Notes: generated by a model from the sequence alone, not told the origin. A stretch of 64,000 nucleotides of DNA from Burkholderiales bacterium 70-64 (GCA_001898645.1 MKUQ01000037.1:1-64000), one strand, 5' to 3'. Counted from the first letter of the stretch, positions 31,114 through 43,222 are shown. Made by a program: numbers and translations.

Positions 31114-34100
31114 CTATCGGAAATCCCGGCTCTTCACCGCCAGCTCCCCCAGCAGCGCGCTGTGATCGAGGATGCGCCGTGCCACCAGGTGCCTGACCTG
31201 GCCGCCGGTGTCGGTATCGCGCTGCCAGGTGCCGCAGACCGTCATCAGCTGCGAGCCGATCACCTCGCGGCGATGGCGCTCGAACACGCCGGGCCAGACG
31301 ATGACGTTGACGGCGCCGGTTTCGTCTTCCAGCGTGACGAAGATCGTGCCCTTGGCGGTGCCGGGCCGCTGGCGGTGCGTCACCAGCCCGCTGGCGCGTG
31401 CCGGCCGGCCGTCGGGCAGGGCGGCGAGCGCCGCGGCCGTGGAGACGCGCAGGCGCGCCAGCCGCGCGCGCAGCAGCGCGAGCGGATGCCGCCCCATCGG
31501 GATACCGAGGCTGCGATAGTCGGCGATGATCTCGCGCCCCTCGGGGGGCGCCGGTATCGGCGTGGGCGGCTCGTCGAAGCGCGCCTCGTGCAGCAGCGGC
31601 GGCAGCGGCTGGATCGCCGCAACCTCCCAGTGCGCCTGCGCGCGATGCCCGGCCAGCCGGCGCAGCGCGCCGGCCTGGGCCAGCGCTCGCAGCTCGCGTG
31701 CGTCGATCCGCGCCTGTCGTGCGAGATCCTCGACGCCGTCGAACGCGGGTGCCTCGCCGCGCTCGCGCCGGCGCGCGGCGCGTGCCTCGAGCAGCCGCAG
31801 CGCGCCCGCTTCCGAAAACCCGCGTACCCGGTTCAGACCGAGCCGCACCGCGGGCTGCGCGCGCCGGTCGATCGCACTGCCGTCGGCCGGCGCGACCCAG
31901 GGCGGAAGAACGCCGGTTTCCTCCAGCGTGCAGTCCCACTCGCTCGTCAGCGCGTCGACGCCGCGCACCTCGACGCCGTGCTCGCGCGCGTCGCGCACCA
32001 GCTGCGCCGGCGCATAGAAGCCCATCGGCTGGCTGTTCAGCAGCGCGGCCAGGAACGTCGCCGGCTCGTGCCGCTTGATCCACGCCGACACGTAGACCAG
32101 CAGCGCGAAGCTCGCCGCGTGGCTCTCCGGAAAGCCGTATTCGCCGAAGCCCTGGATCTGCCTGAAGATCGCCTCGGCGAACTCGCGCTGGTAGCCGTTC
32201 GCCAGCATGCCGTCGACCAGGCGCCGCTCGAACGGTTCGAGCCCACCCTTGCGCCGCCAGGCCGCCATGGCGCGGCGCAGCGCGTCGGCCTCGCCGCCGG
32301 TGAAGTCGGCCGCGATCATCGCGATCTGCATCACCTGCTCCTGGAAGATCGGCACGCCCAGCGTGCGCTCGAGCGCGGGGCGGATCTCGTCACGCGGATA
32401 GTGGACCGGCTCCAGGCCCATGCGGCGGCGCAGGTAGGGATGCACCATGCCGCCCTGGATCGGGCCGGGGCGCACGATCGCGACCTCGACCACCAGGTCG
32501 TAGTACTCCTTCGGGCGCAGCCGCGGCAGCATGCTCATCTGCGCGCGCGACTCGACCTGGAACACGCCGATGGTGTCGGCGCGCGAGATCATCTCGTAGG
32601 TGGCCTCATCGCCCTCCGGGATGTCCTGCATGCGAAAGGGCTGGCCGCGCCGCTGCCCGATCATGTCGAGCGCGCGGCGGATCGCGCTCAGCATGCCGAG
32701 TGCGAGCACGTCGACCTTGAGCAGGCCGAGCGCGTCGAGGTCGTCCTTGTCCCATTCGATGACGCTGCGCTCGGGCATCGCCGCATTCTCGACCGGCACC
32801 AGTCGCGTGAGCTTGTCGCGCGCGATCACGAAGCCTCCGGTGTGCTGCGACAGATGGCGCGGAAAGCCACGCAGCGTGCCGGCCAGCTCGAGCCATTGCC
32901 GCGCGACGCGCGAGTCGGGATCGAAGCCGGCCTCGCGCAGGCGCTCGGACTGCATGCCGGCGTCCCACCACTGGTGCGAGCGCGCGAGCTGCTCGATGCG
33001 CTGCGCGTCGATGCCCAGCGCGCGCCCGACGTCGCGCAGCGCCGAGCGTGAACGGTAGGTGATCACCGTGGCGGCGAGCGCGGCGCGATGGCGGCCGTAC
33101 TTGTCGTACAGGTACCGGATCACTTCCTCGCGGCGCTGGTGCTCGAAGTCGACGTCGATGTCCGGAGGCTCGTTGCGTTCGCGGCTGATGAAGCGCTCGA
33201 ACAGTACGCGGGTGCGTGTCGGGTCGACCTCGGTGATGCCCAGGCAGTAGCAGACCGCCGAGTTCGCCGCCGAGCCGCGTCCCTGGCACAGGATGCCGTG
33301 CGAGCGCGCATGGCGCACGATGTCGGCGACGGTGAGGAAGTACGGCTCGAATTTCATCTCGGCGATGATCGCCAGCTCGCGCTCGACCTGCGCGGCGACC
33401 GGCGCGGGCAGGCCGGCCGGATAGCGCTCCGGCACGCCGTCGAAGACCAGCTTGCGCAGCCAGCTCGCCGGCGTGTGGCCGGCCGGCACGATCTCCTCGG
33501 GGTACTCGTAGCGCAGCTCGTCGAGCGAGAAGCGGCAGCGCGCAGCGACTTCGAGCGTCTGCTCGAGCAGCGCCGGCGGGTAGAGCTGCCCCAGGCGCAG
33601 CCGGCTGCGCAGGTGCTGCTCGGCGTTGGGCGCCAGCGCGTAGCCCAGCCCGGCGAGCGGCGCGCGCAGCCGGATCGCGGTGAGCGTGTCCTGCAGCGTC
33701 TTGCGCGAGCGCACGTGGCACAGCACGTCGCCGACGGCGACCCGCGGCAGGCCGGTGGCGGCGGCCACGCGCTGCGTGCGCTCGAGCAGCGCGGCGTCGT
33801 GGCCGCGCATCAGCAGCGGCACGCCGAGCCAGCAGCGCTGCTCGAAGCGCTCGCGCAGCCAGCGCGCGTTGTACAGCAGCTGCGCGTACGGCGAGTCCGG
33901 CGGCGGCGCGGCCGAATCAGCGGCCGGGTCGACGGCCACCGCGGGCGAGGGCACCAGCAGCGCGAGGCAGTCGTCGAGCCCGCCGGCCAGGTCTTCGGCG
34001 AGCAGCCGGTAGCGGCCCTTGGCGGCGCGCATGCGGGCACGCGTGATCAGCTCGGAGAGGTTGCCGTAGCCGTTGCGCGAGCAGGCGATCAGCGCCAGCC

Positions 34101-34338
34101 GCGAGTCGTCGCCGAAGGACTCGCGCAGGCCGAACTGGGCGCCGATCAGCAGCGGCAGCTTCGCGGCGCGTGCGCCCAGGTGCGCGCGCACCACGCCGGC
34201 CAGCGAGCATTTGTCGGTGATCGCCAGTGCCGCGTAGCCGAGCTTTTGCGCGCGCTCGGCCAGCTCCTGGGGGTGAGAGGCACCGTGCAGGAACGAGAAG
34301 TTGCTCGCACAGAGCAGCTCGGCATAGTCGGGGAGCAT
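31114..34338 (-). CDS. dnaE2: Error-prone DNA polymerase III alpha-like subunit (DnaE2/ImuC)
   Basis: SOS-induced translesion polymerase that works with ImuA and ImuB. The 1,074-aa C-family polymerase has an N-terminal PHP domain and the catalytic aspartates in PDIDVDF at residues 393, 395 and 397. The HhH and OB-fold regions lie toward the C-terminus. It is shorter than replicative DnaE and lacks the C-terminal tau-binding tail, as is typical of DnaE2. The start codon at 34338 is 8 bases from a perfect LexA box. It is unusual that imuA and imuB are not adjacent but 21 kb away. Confidence 0.95.
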   Translation of the reverse strand: MLPDYAELLCASNFSFLHGASHPQELAERAQKLGYAALAITDKCSLAGVVRAHLGARAAKLPLLIGAQFGLRESFGDDSRLALIACSRNGYGNLSELITRARMRAAKGRYRLLAEDLAGGLDDCLALLVPSPAVAVDPAADSAAPPPDSPYAQLLYNARWLRERFEQRCWLGVPLLMRGHDAALLERTQRVAAATGLPRVAVGDVLCHVRSRKTLQDTLTAIRLRAPLAGLGYALAPNAEQHLRSRLRLGQLYPPALLEQTLEVAARCRFSLDELRYEYPEEIVPAGHTPASWLRKLVFDGVPERYPAGLPAPVAAQVERELAIIAEMKFEPYFLTVADIVRHARSHGILCQGRGSAANSAVCYCLGITEVDPTRTRVLFERFISRERNEPPDIDVDFEHQRREEVIRYLYDKYGRHRAALAATVITYRSRSALRDVGRALGIDAQRIEQLARSHQWWDAGMQSERLREAGFDPDSRVARQWLELAGTLRGFPRHLSQHTGGFVIARDKLTRLVPVENAAMPERSVIEWDKDDLDALGLLKVDVLALGMLSAIRRALDMIGQRRGQPFRMQDIPEGDEATYEMISRADTIGVFQVESRAQMSMLPRLRPKEYYDLVVEVAIVRPGPIQGGMVHPYLRRRMGLEPVHYPRDEIRPALERTLGVPIFQEQVMQIAMIAADFTGGEADALRRAMAAWRRKGGLEPFERRLVDGMLANGYQREFAEAIFRQIQGFGEYGFPESHAASFALLVYVSAWIKRHEPATFLAALLNSQPMGFYAPAQLVRDAREHGVEVRGVDALTSEWDCTLEETGVLPPWVAPADGSAIDRRAQPAVRLGLNRVRGFSEAGALRLLEARAARRRERGEAPAFDGVEDLARQARIDARELRALAQAGALRRLAGHRAQAHWEVAAIQPLPPLLHEARFDEPPTPIPAPPEGREIIADYRSLGIPMGRHPLALLRARLARLRVSTAAALAALPDGRPARASGLVTHRQRPGTAKGTIFVTLEDETGAVNVIVWPGVFERHRREVIGSQLMTVCGTWQRDTDTGGQVRHLVARRILDHSALLGELAVKSRDFR

Positions 34339-34346
34339 GATCGGAA

Positions 34347-34366
34347 TACTGTACGAAAAAACAGTA
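34347..34366. promoter_or_regulatory. LexA (SOS) box of dnaE2
   Basis: TACTGT-ACGAAAAA-ACAGTA: the core CTGT-N8-ACAG (34349-34364) is a perfect match to the proteobacterial LexA operator with symmetrical flanks. It is centred about 18 bases before the dnaE2 start, so LexA bound here would block the promoter. Confidence 0.93.
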
Positions 34367-34422
34367 TATACGACGGCTTCCCGGCGGGCCGGCTGCAGCG
34401 TCGCGAGCCGGCCGGAGCCTGT

Positions 34423-35028
34423 TCAGGCGCGCAGGCCGGCCTCGCGGATCCTGACCAGCGCGACCGCGGCCGGCTCGCCGCCGCCCGGCTCCAGACGCAC
34501 GGGCGCATCGCCGGCATCGAGGCGCAGCACGTCGAGCCGCTGCAGCGTGAGTAGCGCGTGGCCGTCGGCGAGCGCGATCGCCGTGCCGCCGAGCACGCAG
34601 ACGAAGAGCAGGGCGGCGCCCGGCTCGATGGCGCGAGCGCCGGCATGGAGGCCGTCCAGGCGGATGCGCTCGATCGAGCCGCTCGCCCGTCCTCTGCGCA
34701 GCATCAGGTTGAGGTCGCGCACCGGACCGTCGGCGAGGCGGCCGGTGAAGGCTTCGGCGCCGTCGAAGATCGCGCCGGGCCCGTCGGGCGCCAGCTCGAT
34801 GCAGCACCGGGCCGAGACCAGGCGCATGCCGGCGCCTTCCACCAGGAGGATGTGGCGCTCGATGCCGGGAAAGGAGGAGAAGGGGCCGTCCTCGCGCACG
34901 TCGGCCACGCTCAGGCGCCAGTCGAAGTCGCCCCCGGCCGGCGCGCGCGCGATCTCGAGGGTGGTGCCGCCGCCGTTCTTCCACGGCATGGCGGCATGGG
35001 CGGCGGCGCGCAGAACGGAGAGCGGCAC
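34423..35028 (-). CDS. hutD: HutD/Ves-family protein
   Basis: A 201-aa cupin-like protein of the HutD family. It is recognised by an N-terminal MPWKNGGGTTLEIARAP, DFDWRLSVADV and FPGIERHILLVEGAGM. In Pseudomonas, HutD is thought to bind an intermediate (such as formylglutamate) and set an upper limit on histidine utilisation. The GTG at 35028 is the likely start. It lies 20 bases downstream of the IclR gene, so the pair forms an operon divergent from the plus-strand hut group. Confidence 0.88.
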   Translation of the reverse strand: MPLSVLRAAAHAAMPWKNGGGTTLEIARAPAGGDFDWRLSVADVREDGPFSSFPGIERHILLVEGAGMRLVSARCCIELAPDGPGAIFDGAEAFTGRLADGPVRDLNLMLRRGRASGSIERIRLDGLHAGARAIEPGAALLFVCVLGGTAIALADGHALLTLQRLDVLRLDAGDAPVRLEPGGGEPAAVALVRIREAGLRA

Positions 35029-35048
35029 GGGAAGCGGCCCCGATCCGG

Positions 35049-35798
35049 TCAGGGGCGTGCCGGCGCGCCCAGCTGGATCGAGGCGTGTCGGGCCGCGTCG
35101 ACCACGAGGGTGCCGAAGCGCGCAAGGAGGTCGTCGGCGATGCGGAACGTCGGGCCGGTGATGCTGAAGGCGGCCACGATGCCGCCGCTCGCGTCGCGCA
35201 CCGGCGCGGCGACTGCCGTGACGTCGCGCTCGAGGGTGCCGCGGGCCGCGGCATAGCCGGCTTCGCCGGTGCGCCCGAGCAGCGCGGCGCCCGCCGAGGT
35301 CCGGTCCAGCGGCAGCATCATGCCCAGCCAGGTGGAGTGGTGGATGCTCTTGGGGCTGATGACCTGGCGCAGGTAGATGGCGTTGTCGGCATCGATGCGC
35401 ACGGCCAGGTTGGCCGTCTCGCCGCTGGCGTCGGACAGCTCGCGCAGGTACGGCCCGGCCAGCTCGTACAGCGACGAGCCGCGCAGCGCCGACAGGCCGA
35501 CCTGCAGCAGGCGGGCGCCGGCCCGGTAGCGCGCGTCGGCGTCGCGTTCGACGAACCCGGCGTGCTCGAGGCTGGCGATCAGGCGCGAGGTGGTGCTCAC
35601 CGGCAAGGCGCTGGCGCGCGCCAGCTCGGACAGCGTGGTGCCGTTGCGCTGCGTGCCGACCAGCGCCAGCAGGTCGAACGCGCGTTGCACGGCGCGTACC
35701 GGCAGACGCTCGCCGGCGCCGGTGCCGGCTTGCGAGTGGGTATCGACCGCGTGGAGGGTGGGGCGGCCCCGCCGGGTATTCATCTTTTTGCTTGCCAT
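35049..35798 (-). CDS. IclR-family transcriptional regulator
   Basis: A 249-aa regulator with an N-terminal winged helix (about 35-90, RAFDLLALVG to VSTTSRLIASLEHAGFV) and an IclR effector domain (about 105-245). Its position, divergent from the imidazolonepropionase/ABC importer/urocanase operon and upstream of hutD, makes it the probable regulator of that operon, replacing the HutC repressor usual for hut genes. The start may be the ATG at 35798 or the one at 35783 (MNTRRGRP). Only 31-46 bases separate it from the divergent start. Confidence 0.88.
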   Translation of the reverse strand: MASKKMNTRRGRPTLHAVDTHSQAGTGAGERLPVRAVQRAFDLLALVGTQRNGTTLSELARASALPVSTTSRLIASLEHAGFVERDADARYRAGARLLQVGLSALRGSSLYELAGPYLRELSDASGETANLAVRIDADNAIYLRQVISPKSIHHSTWLGMMLPLDRTSAGAALLGRTGEAGYAAARGTLERDVTAVAAPVRDASGGIVAAFSITGPTFRIADDLLARFGTLVVDAARHASIQLGAPARP

Positions 35799-35835
35799 TT
35801 TGCCATCAGGCGGATTATCTTACCGTTCCATGGAA
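35792..35835 (+). promoter_or_regulatory. Candidate shared promoter/operator of the plus-strand hut operon
   Basis: TTGCCA (35792-35797) and TATCTT (35816-35821) lie 18 bases apart and could drive the plus operon with a very short leader. A perfect palindrome TTCCATGGAA (35826-35835) spans the ATG and has the TTCC/GGAA half-sites known from several IclR-family operators. The region overlaps the 5' end of the IclR gene. Weak, positional evidence. Confidence 0.3.
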
Positions 35836-37152
35836 ATGCGCAATGCCCAGATGCTGGTCGTCCATGCGGCCGAGCTGATTCCCTGCGCCGGCCCGGTGCA
35901 GGGAATCCGCGCAGCAGCCCTGGACCGCCTGGAAGCCATCGCCGACGGCGCACTGGCCATCGTCGACGGCCGCATCGCGGAGGTGGGCACGAGCGCCTCG
36001 ATTCTCTCGCGCTATGAGGCGCCGGAGGTCATCGATGCCACCGGCTGCCTGGTGTCGCCGGCCTTCGTCGATTCCCATTCGCACCTGCTGCACGGCGGCA
36101 CCCGCCACGAGGAGTACGACGCCAAGGTCACCGGGCGCCGCGAGGTGCCGCTCGACGGCGGCATCCGCTACACCGTGCGCAAGACCCGCGAAGCGTCCGA
36201 CGAGGCCCTGCTCGCGCGGGCCCGCGCCGACCTGGACGCGATGCTGGTGCACGGCACGGCCACGCTCGAGGCCAAGACCGGCTACGGCCTGGAGCGCGAG
36301 CAGGAGATGCGCCTGCTGCGCCTGACCGCCGGGCTGCGCCACACCGTGCAGGTGGTGCCGACCTACCTGCCGCTGCATGTCCTGCCCGACGGCTACGGCG
36401 ATCGCCGCGCCGAGTACATCGCCGAGGCGATCGCCGCCCTGCCGCAGGCCGCCCGGCTCGCCGTCTACTGCGACGTGTCCTGCGATCCCCTGTGCTTCAC
36501 CTTCGAGGAATGCCTCGAGGTGGGCGAGGCGGCTCGCGCGCTGGGCATGCGCATCCGCGTGCACGCCGACCAGAATGGCGACGGCAGCGGCGCGCTGCTG
36601 GCAGCGCGACTGCGCGCCTCGGCGGCCGATCACCTCGACTACGCGAACGACGCGGGCCTGCGCGCCATGGCCGAGGCGGGGACCGTGGCCACCCTGCTGC
36701 CGGGGGTGACGCTGCACATGTGCGAGATGACGCCGCGCGTCGCGGGCGCCGCGCTGCGGCCGGCCGAGAAGCCGTTCATGCCCCTGCTGGCGCGCCGCGC
36801 GATCGATGCCGGCGCGGTGGTGTCGCTGTCGACCGACTACAACCCGGGCAGCTGCCCGACGCCGTCGATGCAGATGGTGATGCAGCTGGCCGCGCGCCTG
36901 TACCGGCTGAGCTACGCGCAGATCTGGAACATGTGCACGCTCAATGCCGCGCGCGCGCTCGACCTGTCGCACGATCGCGGCAGCCTCGAGCCGGGCAAGC
37001 GCGCCGATGTCCTGCTGTGGTCGGTGCCGACCCACGGGCTTGCCATCAACCGTTTCGGCGTCAACCAGGTCGATACGGTGATCGTCGAGGGGCGCGTCGT
37101 CGTGCGCGAAGGGCGCCTGCTGTCTTCTTCCACTGTCGGAGTCAACCGATGA
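35830..37152 (+). CDS. hutI: Imidazolonepropionase-like amidohydrolase (copy A)
   Basis: Predicted to open the imidazolone ring to N-formimidoylglutamate. The 440-aa amidohydrolase has the metal motif HSH in FVDSHSHLLHGG, GGIRYTVRKTREAS as in known HutI, and further metal-ligand segments RVHADQNG, SAADHLDYAN and LSTDYNPGS. It is closer to textbook HutI than copy B, but DSHSH and VYCDVSCDP differ from the usual DCHTH and FCE. It heads the operon; its stop overlaps the importer gene as ATGA. The ATG at 35830 is chosen, with 35836 as an alternative. The substrate is inferred from neighbours. Confidence 0.78.
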   Translation: MEMRNAQMLVVHAAELIPCAGPVQGIRAAALDRLEAIADGALAIVDGRIAEVGTSASILSRYEAPEVIDATGCLVSPAFVDSHSHLLHGGTRHEEYDAKVTGRREVPLDGGIRYTVRKTREASDEALLARARADLDAMLVHGTATLEAKTGYGLEREQEMRLLRLTAGLRHTVQVVPTYLPLHVLPDGYGDRRAEYIAEAIAALPQAARLAVYCDVSCDPLCFTFEECLEVGEAARALGMRIRVHADQNGDGSGALLAARLRASAADHLDYANDAGLRAMAEAGTVATLLPGVTLHMCEMTPRVAGAALRPAEKPFMPLLARRAIDAGAVVSLSTDYNPGSCPTPSMQMVMQLAARLYRLSYAQIWNMCTLNAARALDLSHDRGSLEPGKRADVLLWSVPTHGLAINRFGVNQVDTVIVEGRVVVREGRLLSSSTVGVNR

Positions 37153-38297
37153 AACTGAAACTCCTCGCCGGCGTCGCGCTGCTGGGCGCCGTTCTCGCCG
37201 CGCCCGCCGCGGCCCAGCAGCCGCCGATCCGCATCGGCTTCCACGCGCCGCTGACCGGCTTCGCCGCGTCCGACGGCAAGTCCTCGCTCAACGGCGCCCA
37301 GCTGGCCGTCGAGGACATCAACGCCGCCGGCGGCGTCAACGGGCGCAAGCTCGAGCTGGTGGTCGAGGACGACCAGGCCAAGCCCGAGCAGGCCGTGCCG
37401 CTGGCCAACAAGTACATCGGCGACGGGCTGAAGCTGGTGGTCTCGGGCAGCTACTCGGGCCCGACGCGCGCGGCCGCGGGCGTGTTCCAGGCGGCGAAGA
37501 TCCCCTACATCTCGGCGTACGCCATCCATCCCGACATCACGCGCGCCGGCGACTACGTGTTCCGCACCGCCTTCATGGGCGAGGTGCAGGGCAAGGCGGC
37601 CGCCAAGCTGGTCGGCGACATCCTGAAGAAGAAGCGCGTGACACTGATCTCGCTGAACAACGACTTCGGCCAAGCGCTGTCGGCCGGCTTCAAGGACGTG
37701 GCCGGCAAGTTCGGCCTGGACATCGTCAGCGAGTACACCTACGGCATGGGCGACCGGCAGTTCGGCTCGATCGTCGCCAGCGTCAAGCGCGACAACCCCG
37801 AGGTGCTCTACGTGTCGGGCTACTTCTTCAACGGCGGTCCGCTGGTGGCGCAGCTGCGCGCCGGCGGCGTGAAGGCCGAGATCGTGGGCACCGAGGGCTT
37901 CGACACCTACAACTTCATCTCGATCGCCAAGGACGCCGCCGAAGGCGTGCTGGTGACCACCTCGCTCGATCGCGACAGCAAGCTGCCGCAGATGCGCAAG
38001 TTCATCGACGACTACGAGGCCAAGTACAAGGTGGGCGCCGACATGGTGGCCGCCAGCACCTATTCGGCGATCGAGGTCGCCGCGGCGGCGCTGGCCAAGG
38101 CGGGCCCGAACGACCCGGCGAAGCTGCGCGAGGCGATCGCCGCCACCAGGGATCTGCCGACCGCGGTCGGCAAGCTCACCTTCAATTCGCTCGGCGAGGT
38201 CAACAAGGCCGGGCAGATCCAGGTGATCAAGGGCGGCAAGTTCCATCACTTCGCCACCATCGACGATCCGGTGCTGCTGGCCGCGCCGACCAAGTAG
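37149..38297 (+). CDS. Periplasmic binding protein of a branched-chain-type (Liv) ABC importer
   Basis: A 382-aa exported protein with a signal peptide cleaved near AAAQQ (about residue 22), then a type I binding-protein fold (LivJ/LivK family): IRIGFHAPLTGFAASDGK, GGVNGRKLELVVEDDQAKP. It begins a five-gene importer set inside the hut operon, with its start overlapping hutI. Because it sits between hutI and hutU, it more likely carries urocanate, histidine or a related compound than leucine; this is inference from context. Confidence 0.88.
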   Translation: MKLKLLAGVALLGAVLAAPAAAQQPPIRIGFHAPLTGFAASDGKSSLNGAQLAVEDINAAGGVNGRKLELVVEDDQAKPEQAVPLANKYIGDGLKLVVSGSYSGPTRAAAGVFQAAKIPYISAYAIHPDITRAGDYVFRTAFMGEVQGKAAAKLVGDILKKKRVTLISLNNDFGQALSAGFKDVAGKFGLDIVSEYTYGMGDRQFGSIVASVKRDNPEVLYVSGYFFNGGPLVAQLRAGGVKAEIVGTEGFDTYNFISIAKDAAEGVLVTTSLDRDSKLPQMRKFIDDYEAKYKVGADMVAASTYSAIEVAAAALAKAGPNDPAKLREAIAATRDLPTAVGKLTFNSLGEVNKAGQIQVIKGGKFHHFATIDDPVLLAAPTK

Positions 38298-38327
38298 TCC
38301 AGCCCCCGCCGCCGCGAGCGACCCGCG

Positions 38328-39194
38328 ATGTACTACGTCGAACTGCTCGTCATCGGGCTGGTGTGGGGCTGCACCTACGCGCTGATGGCGCTGGGCCTGA
38401 CGCTGGTCTACGGGCTGCTGCGCATCCTGCACGTCGCCCAGGCCACGGTGTTCACGCTCGGCGCGTACATCGGGCTGCTGGTGGCCAACCGGACCGACAG
38501 CCTGCCCCTGGCGTTCGTCGCGGCGACACTCTCGGCGGGCCTGCTCGGCCCGCTGATCTACCGGCTGGTGTACGAGCCCATACTCGACAAGCCGCCGTTC
38601 GTCGCGCTGGTCGCCTCGATCGGCGTGCTGATCGGCATGGAGGACGGCTTCCGGCTGATCTTCGGGCCCTACGGCCTGTCGTTCGACGACAACCCGTGGT
38701 TCACCGCCACCTGGTCGCTGGGCGGAATCACGCTGAACCTGGTGCAGATCTGGATGGTGGCGGCCGCGGTGGTCCTGCTGTCGGCCTTCGCCCTGTTCGC
38801 GGCCCGCACCCGCGCCGGGGTCGCGTGGCGGGCGACCGTCTCCGATCCGGTCATCGCGCAGAACTTCGGCGTCAGCGTGATGCGCGTGCGCTATCTCAAC
38901 TTCTTCATCGCCTCGGCGCTGGCCGGCATCGGCGGCGTGCTGGTCGGGCTGCTCAACAACCTGGTCGAGCCGGCCATGGGCAGCGTGATCAGCTACAAGG
39001 GGCTGGCGATCATCGTGCTCGGCGGCCTGGGCAACGTGCCGGGCACGCTGGTGGCGAGCCTCGCGCTGGGCGTGGTCGAGAGCTTCGGATCGGTGTTCCT
39101 CGACAAGGTGCTCGATCGCGACGCGATGGCCTTCCTGTTCCTCATCGTCGTGCTGATGGTCCGTCCCAAGGGCCTGCTCGGCGGCGCGCACTGA
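38328..39194 (+). CDS. ABC importer permease, LivH type
   Basis: A 288-aa inner membrane protein with about eight membrane segments. It has the LivH-family start GLVWGCTYALMALGLTLVYGLLRILHVAQA and the cytoplasmic coupling region RATVSDPVIAQNFGVSVMRV. It is the first of two permeases and pairs with the LivM-type gene 12 bases downstream. The transported compound is inferred to be linked to urocanate breakdown. Confidence 0.9.
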   Translation: MYYVELLVIGLVWGCTYALMALGLTLVYGLLRILHVAQATVFTLGAYIGLLVANRTDSLPLAFVAATLSAGLLGPLIYRLVYEPILDKPPFVALVASIGVLIGMEDGFRLIFGPYGLSFDDNPWFTATWSLGGITLNLVQIWMVAAAVVLLSAFALFAARTRAGVAWRATVSDPVIAQNFGVSVMRVRYLNFFIASALAGIGGVLVGLLNNLVEPAMGSVISYKGLAIIVLGGLGNVPGTLVASLALGVVESFGSVFLDKVLDRDAMAFLFLIVVLMVRPKGLLGGAH

Positions 39195-39206
39195 GCGGCG
39201 GCATCC

Positions 39207-40046
39207 GTGGACTACTACCTGTCGGTGGCGACCTTCGCGGCGCTCAACGTGGTGCTGGCGCTCGGGCTGAACATGATCAGCGGCTTCTGCGGGCAGGTCA
39301 GCCTGGGCCACGCCGCGTTCTACGGGCTGGGCGCCTACGCCGCCGCGCTGTGCTCGGTGGCCGGGATGCCGTTCGTGCTCTCGGTGCTGGTGGGCGTGGT
39401 GGTGGCAGGGGCCTTCGGCGTGGTGGTCGGCTTCGCCGCGCTGCGCGTGCGCGACGACTTCCTGGCGATCGTGACCATGGGGGTGGGCTTCCTCTTCCTC
39501 GGCGTGGTGCGCAAGCAGGCCTGGCTCGGCGCCGAGATGGGCATCGCCAGGATTCCCTCGCCGATGGGCAAGGGCGGCTACGCGCTGATGGCGATCGGCG
39601 CGGCGATCGCGCTGGTGCTGCTCAGCCTGCACGTGCGGCGCAGCTGGATGGGGCGCGCCTTCGACGCCGTCGCCCAGGACGAGGACGCCGCGCGCACCAT
39701 CGGCGTGGACGTCGCCGGCTACAAGACCGTGGCCTTCCTGCTGGGCACCGCCTCGGCGGGGCTGGCGGGCGCCATCTACGCGCACATGACGCAGCTGATC
39801 GTGCCCGACGCGTTCAACTTCATCCAGTCGATCACCATCCTGGCGATGGTCGTGGTGGGGGGCATCGGGTCGACGCTCGGCGTGGTGCTCGGGGCCGTGC
39901 TTCTCACCGTGATGCCGGAGCTGTTCCGCTTCATCAACGACTACAAGCTGCTGGTCTACGGCGCGCTGCTGCTGCTGGTGATGCGCTTCAGCCCCGAGGG
40001 CTTCGCCGGGCTGTACCGGCGCGTCACCGGCCGGAGGCTGGCATGA
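39207..40046 (+). CDS. ABC importer permease, LivM type
   Basis: A 279-aa inner membrane protein starting from a GTG. It has LivM-type segments such as GLNMISGFCGQVSLGHAAFYGLGAY and the coupling loop GRAFDAVAQDEDAARTIGVDV. It is shorter than E. coli LivM (no N-terminal extension), as is usual for non-leucine members. The stop overlaps the next ATPase gene as ATGA. Confidence 0.9.
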   Translation: MDYYLSVATFAALNVVLALGLNMISGFCGQVSLGHAAFYGLGAYAAALCSVAGMPFVLSVLVGVVVAGAFGVVVGFAALRVRDDFLAIVTMGVGFLFLGVVRKQAWLGAEMGIARIPSPMGKGGYALMAIGAAIALVLLSLHVRRSWMGRAFDAVAQDEDAARTIGVDVAGYKTVAFLLGTASAGLAGAIYAHMTQLIVPDAFNFIQSITILAMVVVGGIGSTLGVVLGAVLLTVMPELFRFINDYKLLVYGALLLLVMRFSPEGFAGLYRRVTGRRLA

Positions 40047-40799
40047 TGGTGCCCGAGGCGATGCTCGAGGTCCGCGACCTGTCGGTGGCCTTCGGCGGCG
40101 TGCGCGCCGTCACCGGCGTCAGCCTGAAGGTGGCGCGCCGCGAGCTGCTCGGGCTGATCGGCCCCAACGGCGCCGGCAAGACCACCCTGCTGCGCCTGCT
40201 CACCGGCGTCGTCGCGCCGGACGCGGGCACGGTGCACCTCGAAGACCGCGACGTGACGAGGATGCCGATCCACCGGCGCGCCCAGCTCGGCTTCGTGCTC
40301 ACGCACCAGGTGGTGCGCCCGTTTCGCGACATGACGCTGCTCGAGAACGTGATGATCGCCGCCGCCCGGCGCCAGACGCTGCGGCCGTGGCGCGCGCTCG
40401 CCTCGGTCGAGACGCGTGAGGCGCGCGAGCAGGCGATGCAGCTGCTCGAGCGCCTGGGCATCGCCGACGGCGCCGGCAAGTCGGCGCGCAGCGTGCCGCT
40501 GGGCTACCTCAAGCGCATGCAGGTGGCGCGCGCGCTCGCGCTCGAGCCGCGCCTGCTGCTGCTCGACGAGCCGCTGGCCGGGCTGAACTACACCGAGGCC
40601 ACGCGTCTGGCCGACCTGATCGCGGAGCTCAACGCCGGCGGCCTGACGATCGTGCTGGTCGAGCACAACCTCGGCGAGGTCACCCGCATCGCCCACCGCC
40701 TGCTGGTGCTGCACAACGGAACCGTGCTGGCCGACGGCGCGCCGCGCGAGGTGATGGCGCGCGGCGACGTGCGCAGCGCCTACCTGGGGGGAGACGTCG

Positions 40800-40813
<14 letters not shown>
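40043..40813 (+). CDS. ABC importer ATPase, LivG type
   Basis: A 256-aa ATPase with Walker [10 protein letters not shown], a divergent signature region (VPLGYLKRMQVARAL instead of LSGGQQ) and Walker B LLLLDEPLAGLN, with a switch histidine in VLVEHNLG. The LSYG/LSGG-type motif is replaced by PLGYLKR, a tolerated variation in LivG relatives. It overlaps livM by 4 bases and livF by 14. Confidence 0.9.
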
Positions 40814-41513
<700 letters not shown>

Positions 41514-41536
41514 ACGCCATCTTTCCGGAGGTTCCC

Positions 41537-43222
<1,686 letters not shown>

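Noticed and set aside
36912-39785. 957-codon minus-strand open frame opposite the ABC importer
   Set aside because: Antisense shadow, rich in His, Arg and Asp, with no recognisable domain.
40500-40560. Missing LSGGQ motif in the LivG-type ATPase taken as a sign of inactivation
   Set aside because: Walker A, Walker B and the switch histidine are intact, and signature variation is tolerated in LivG relatives; an inactive pump is not supported.
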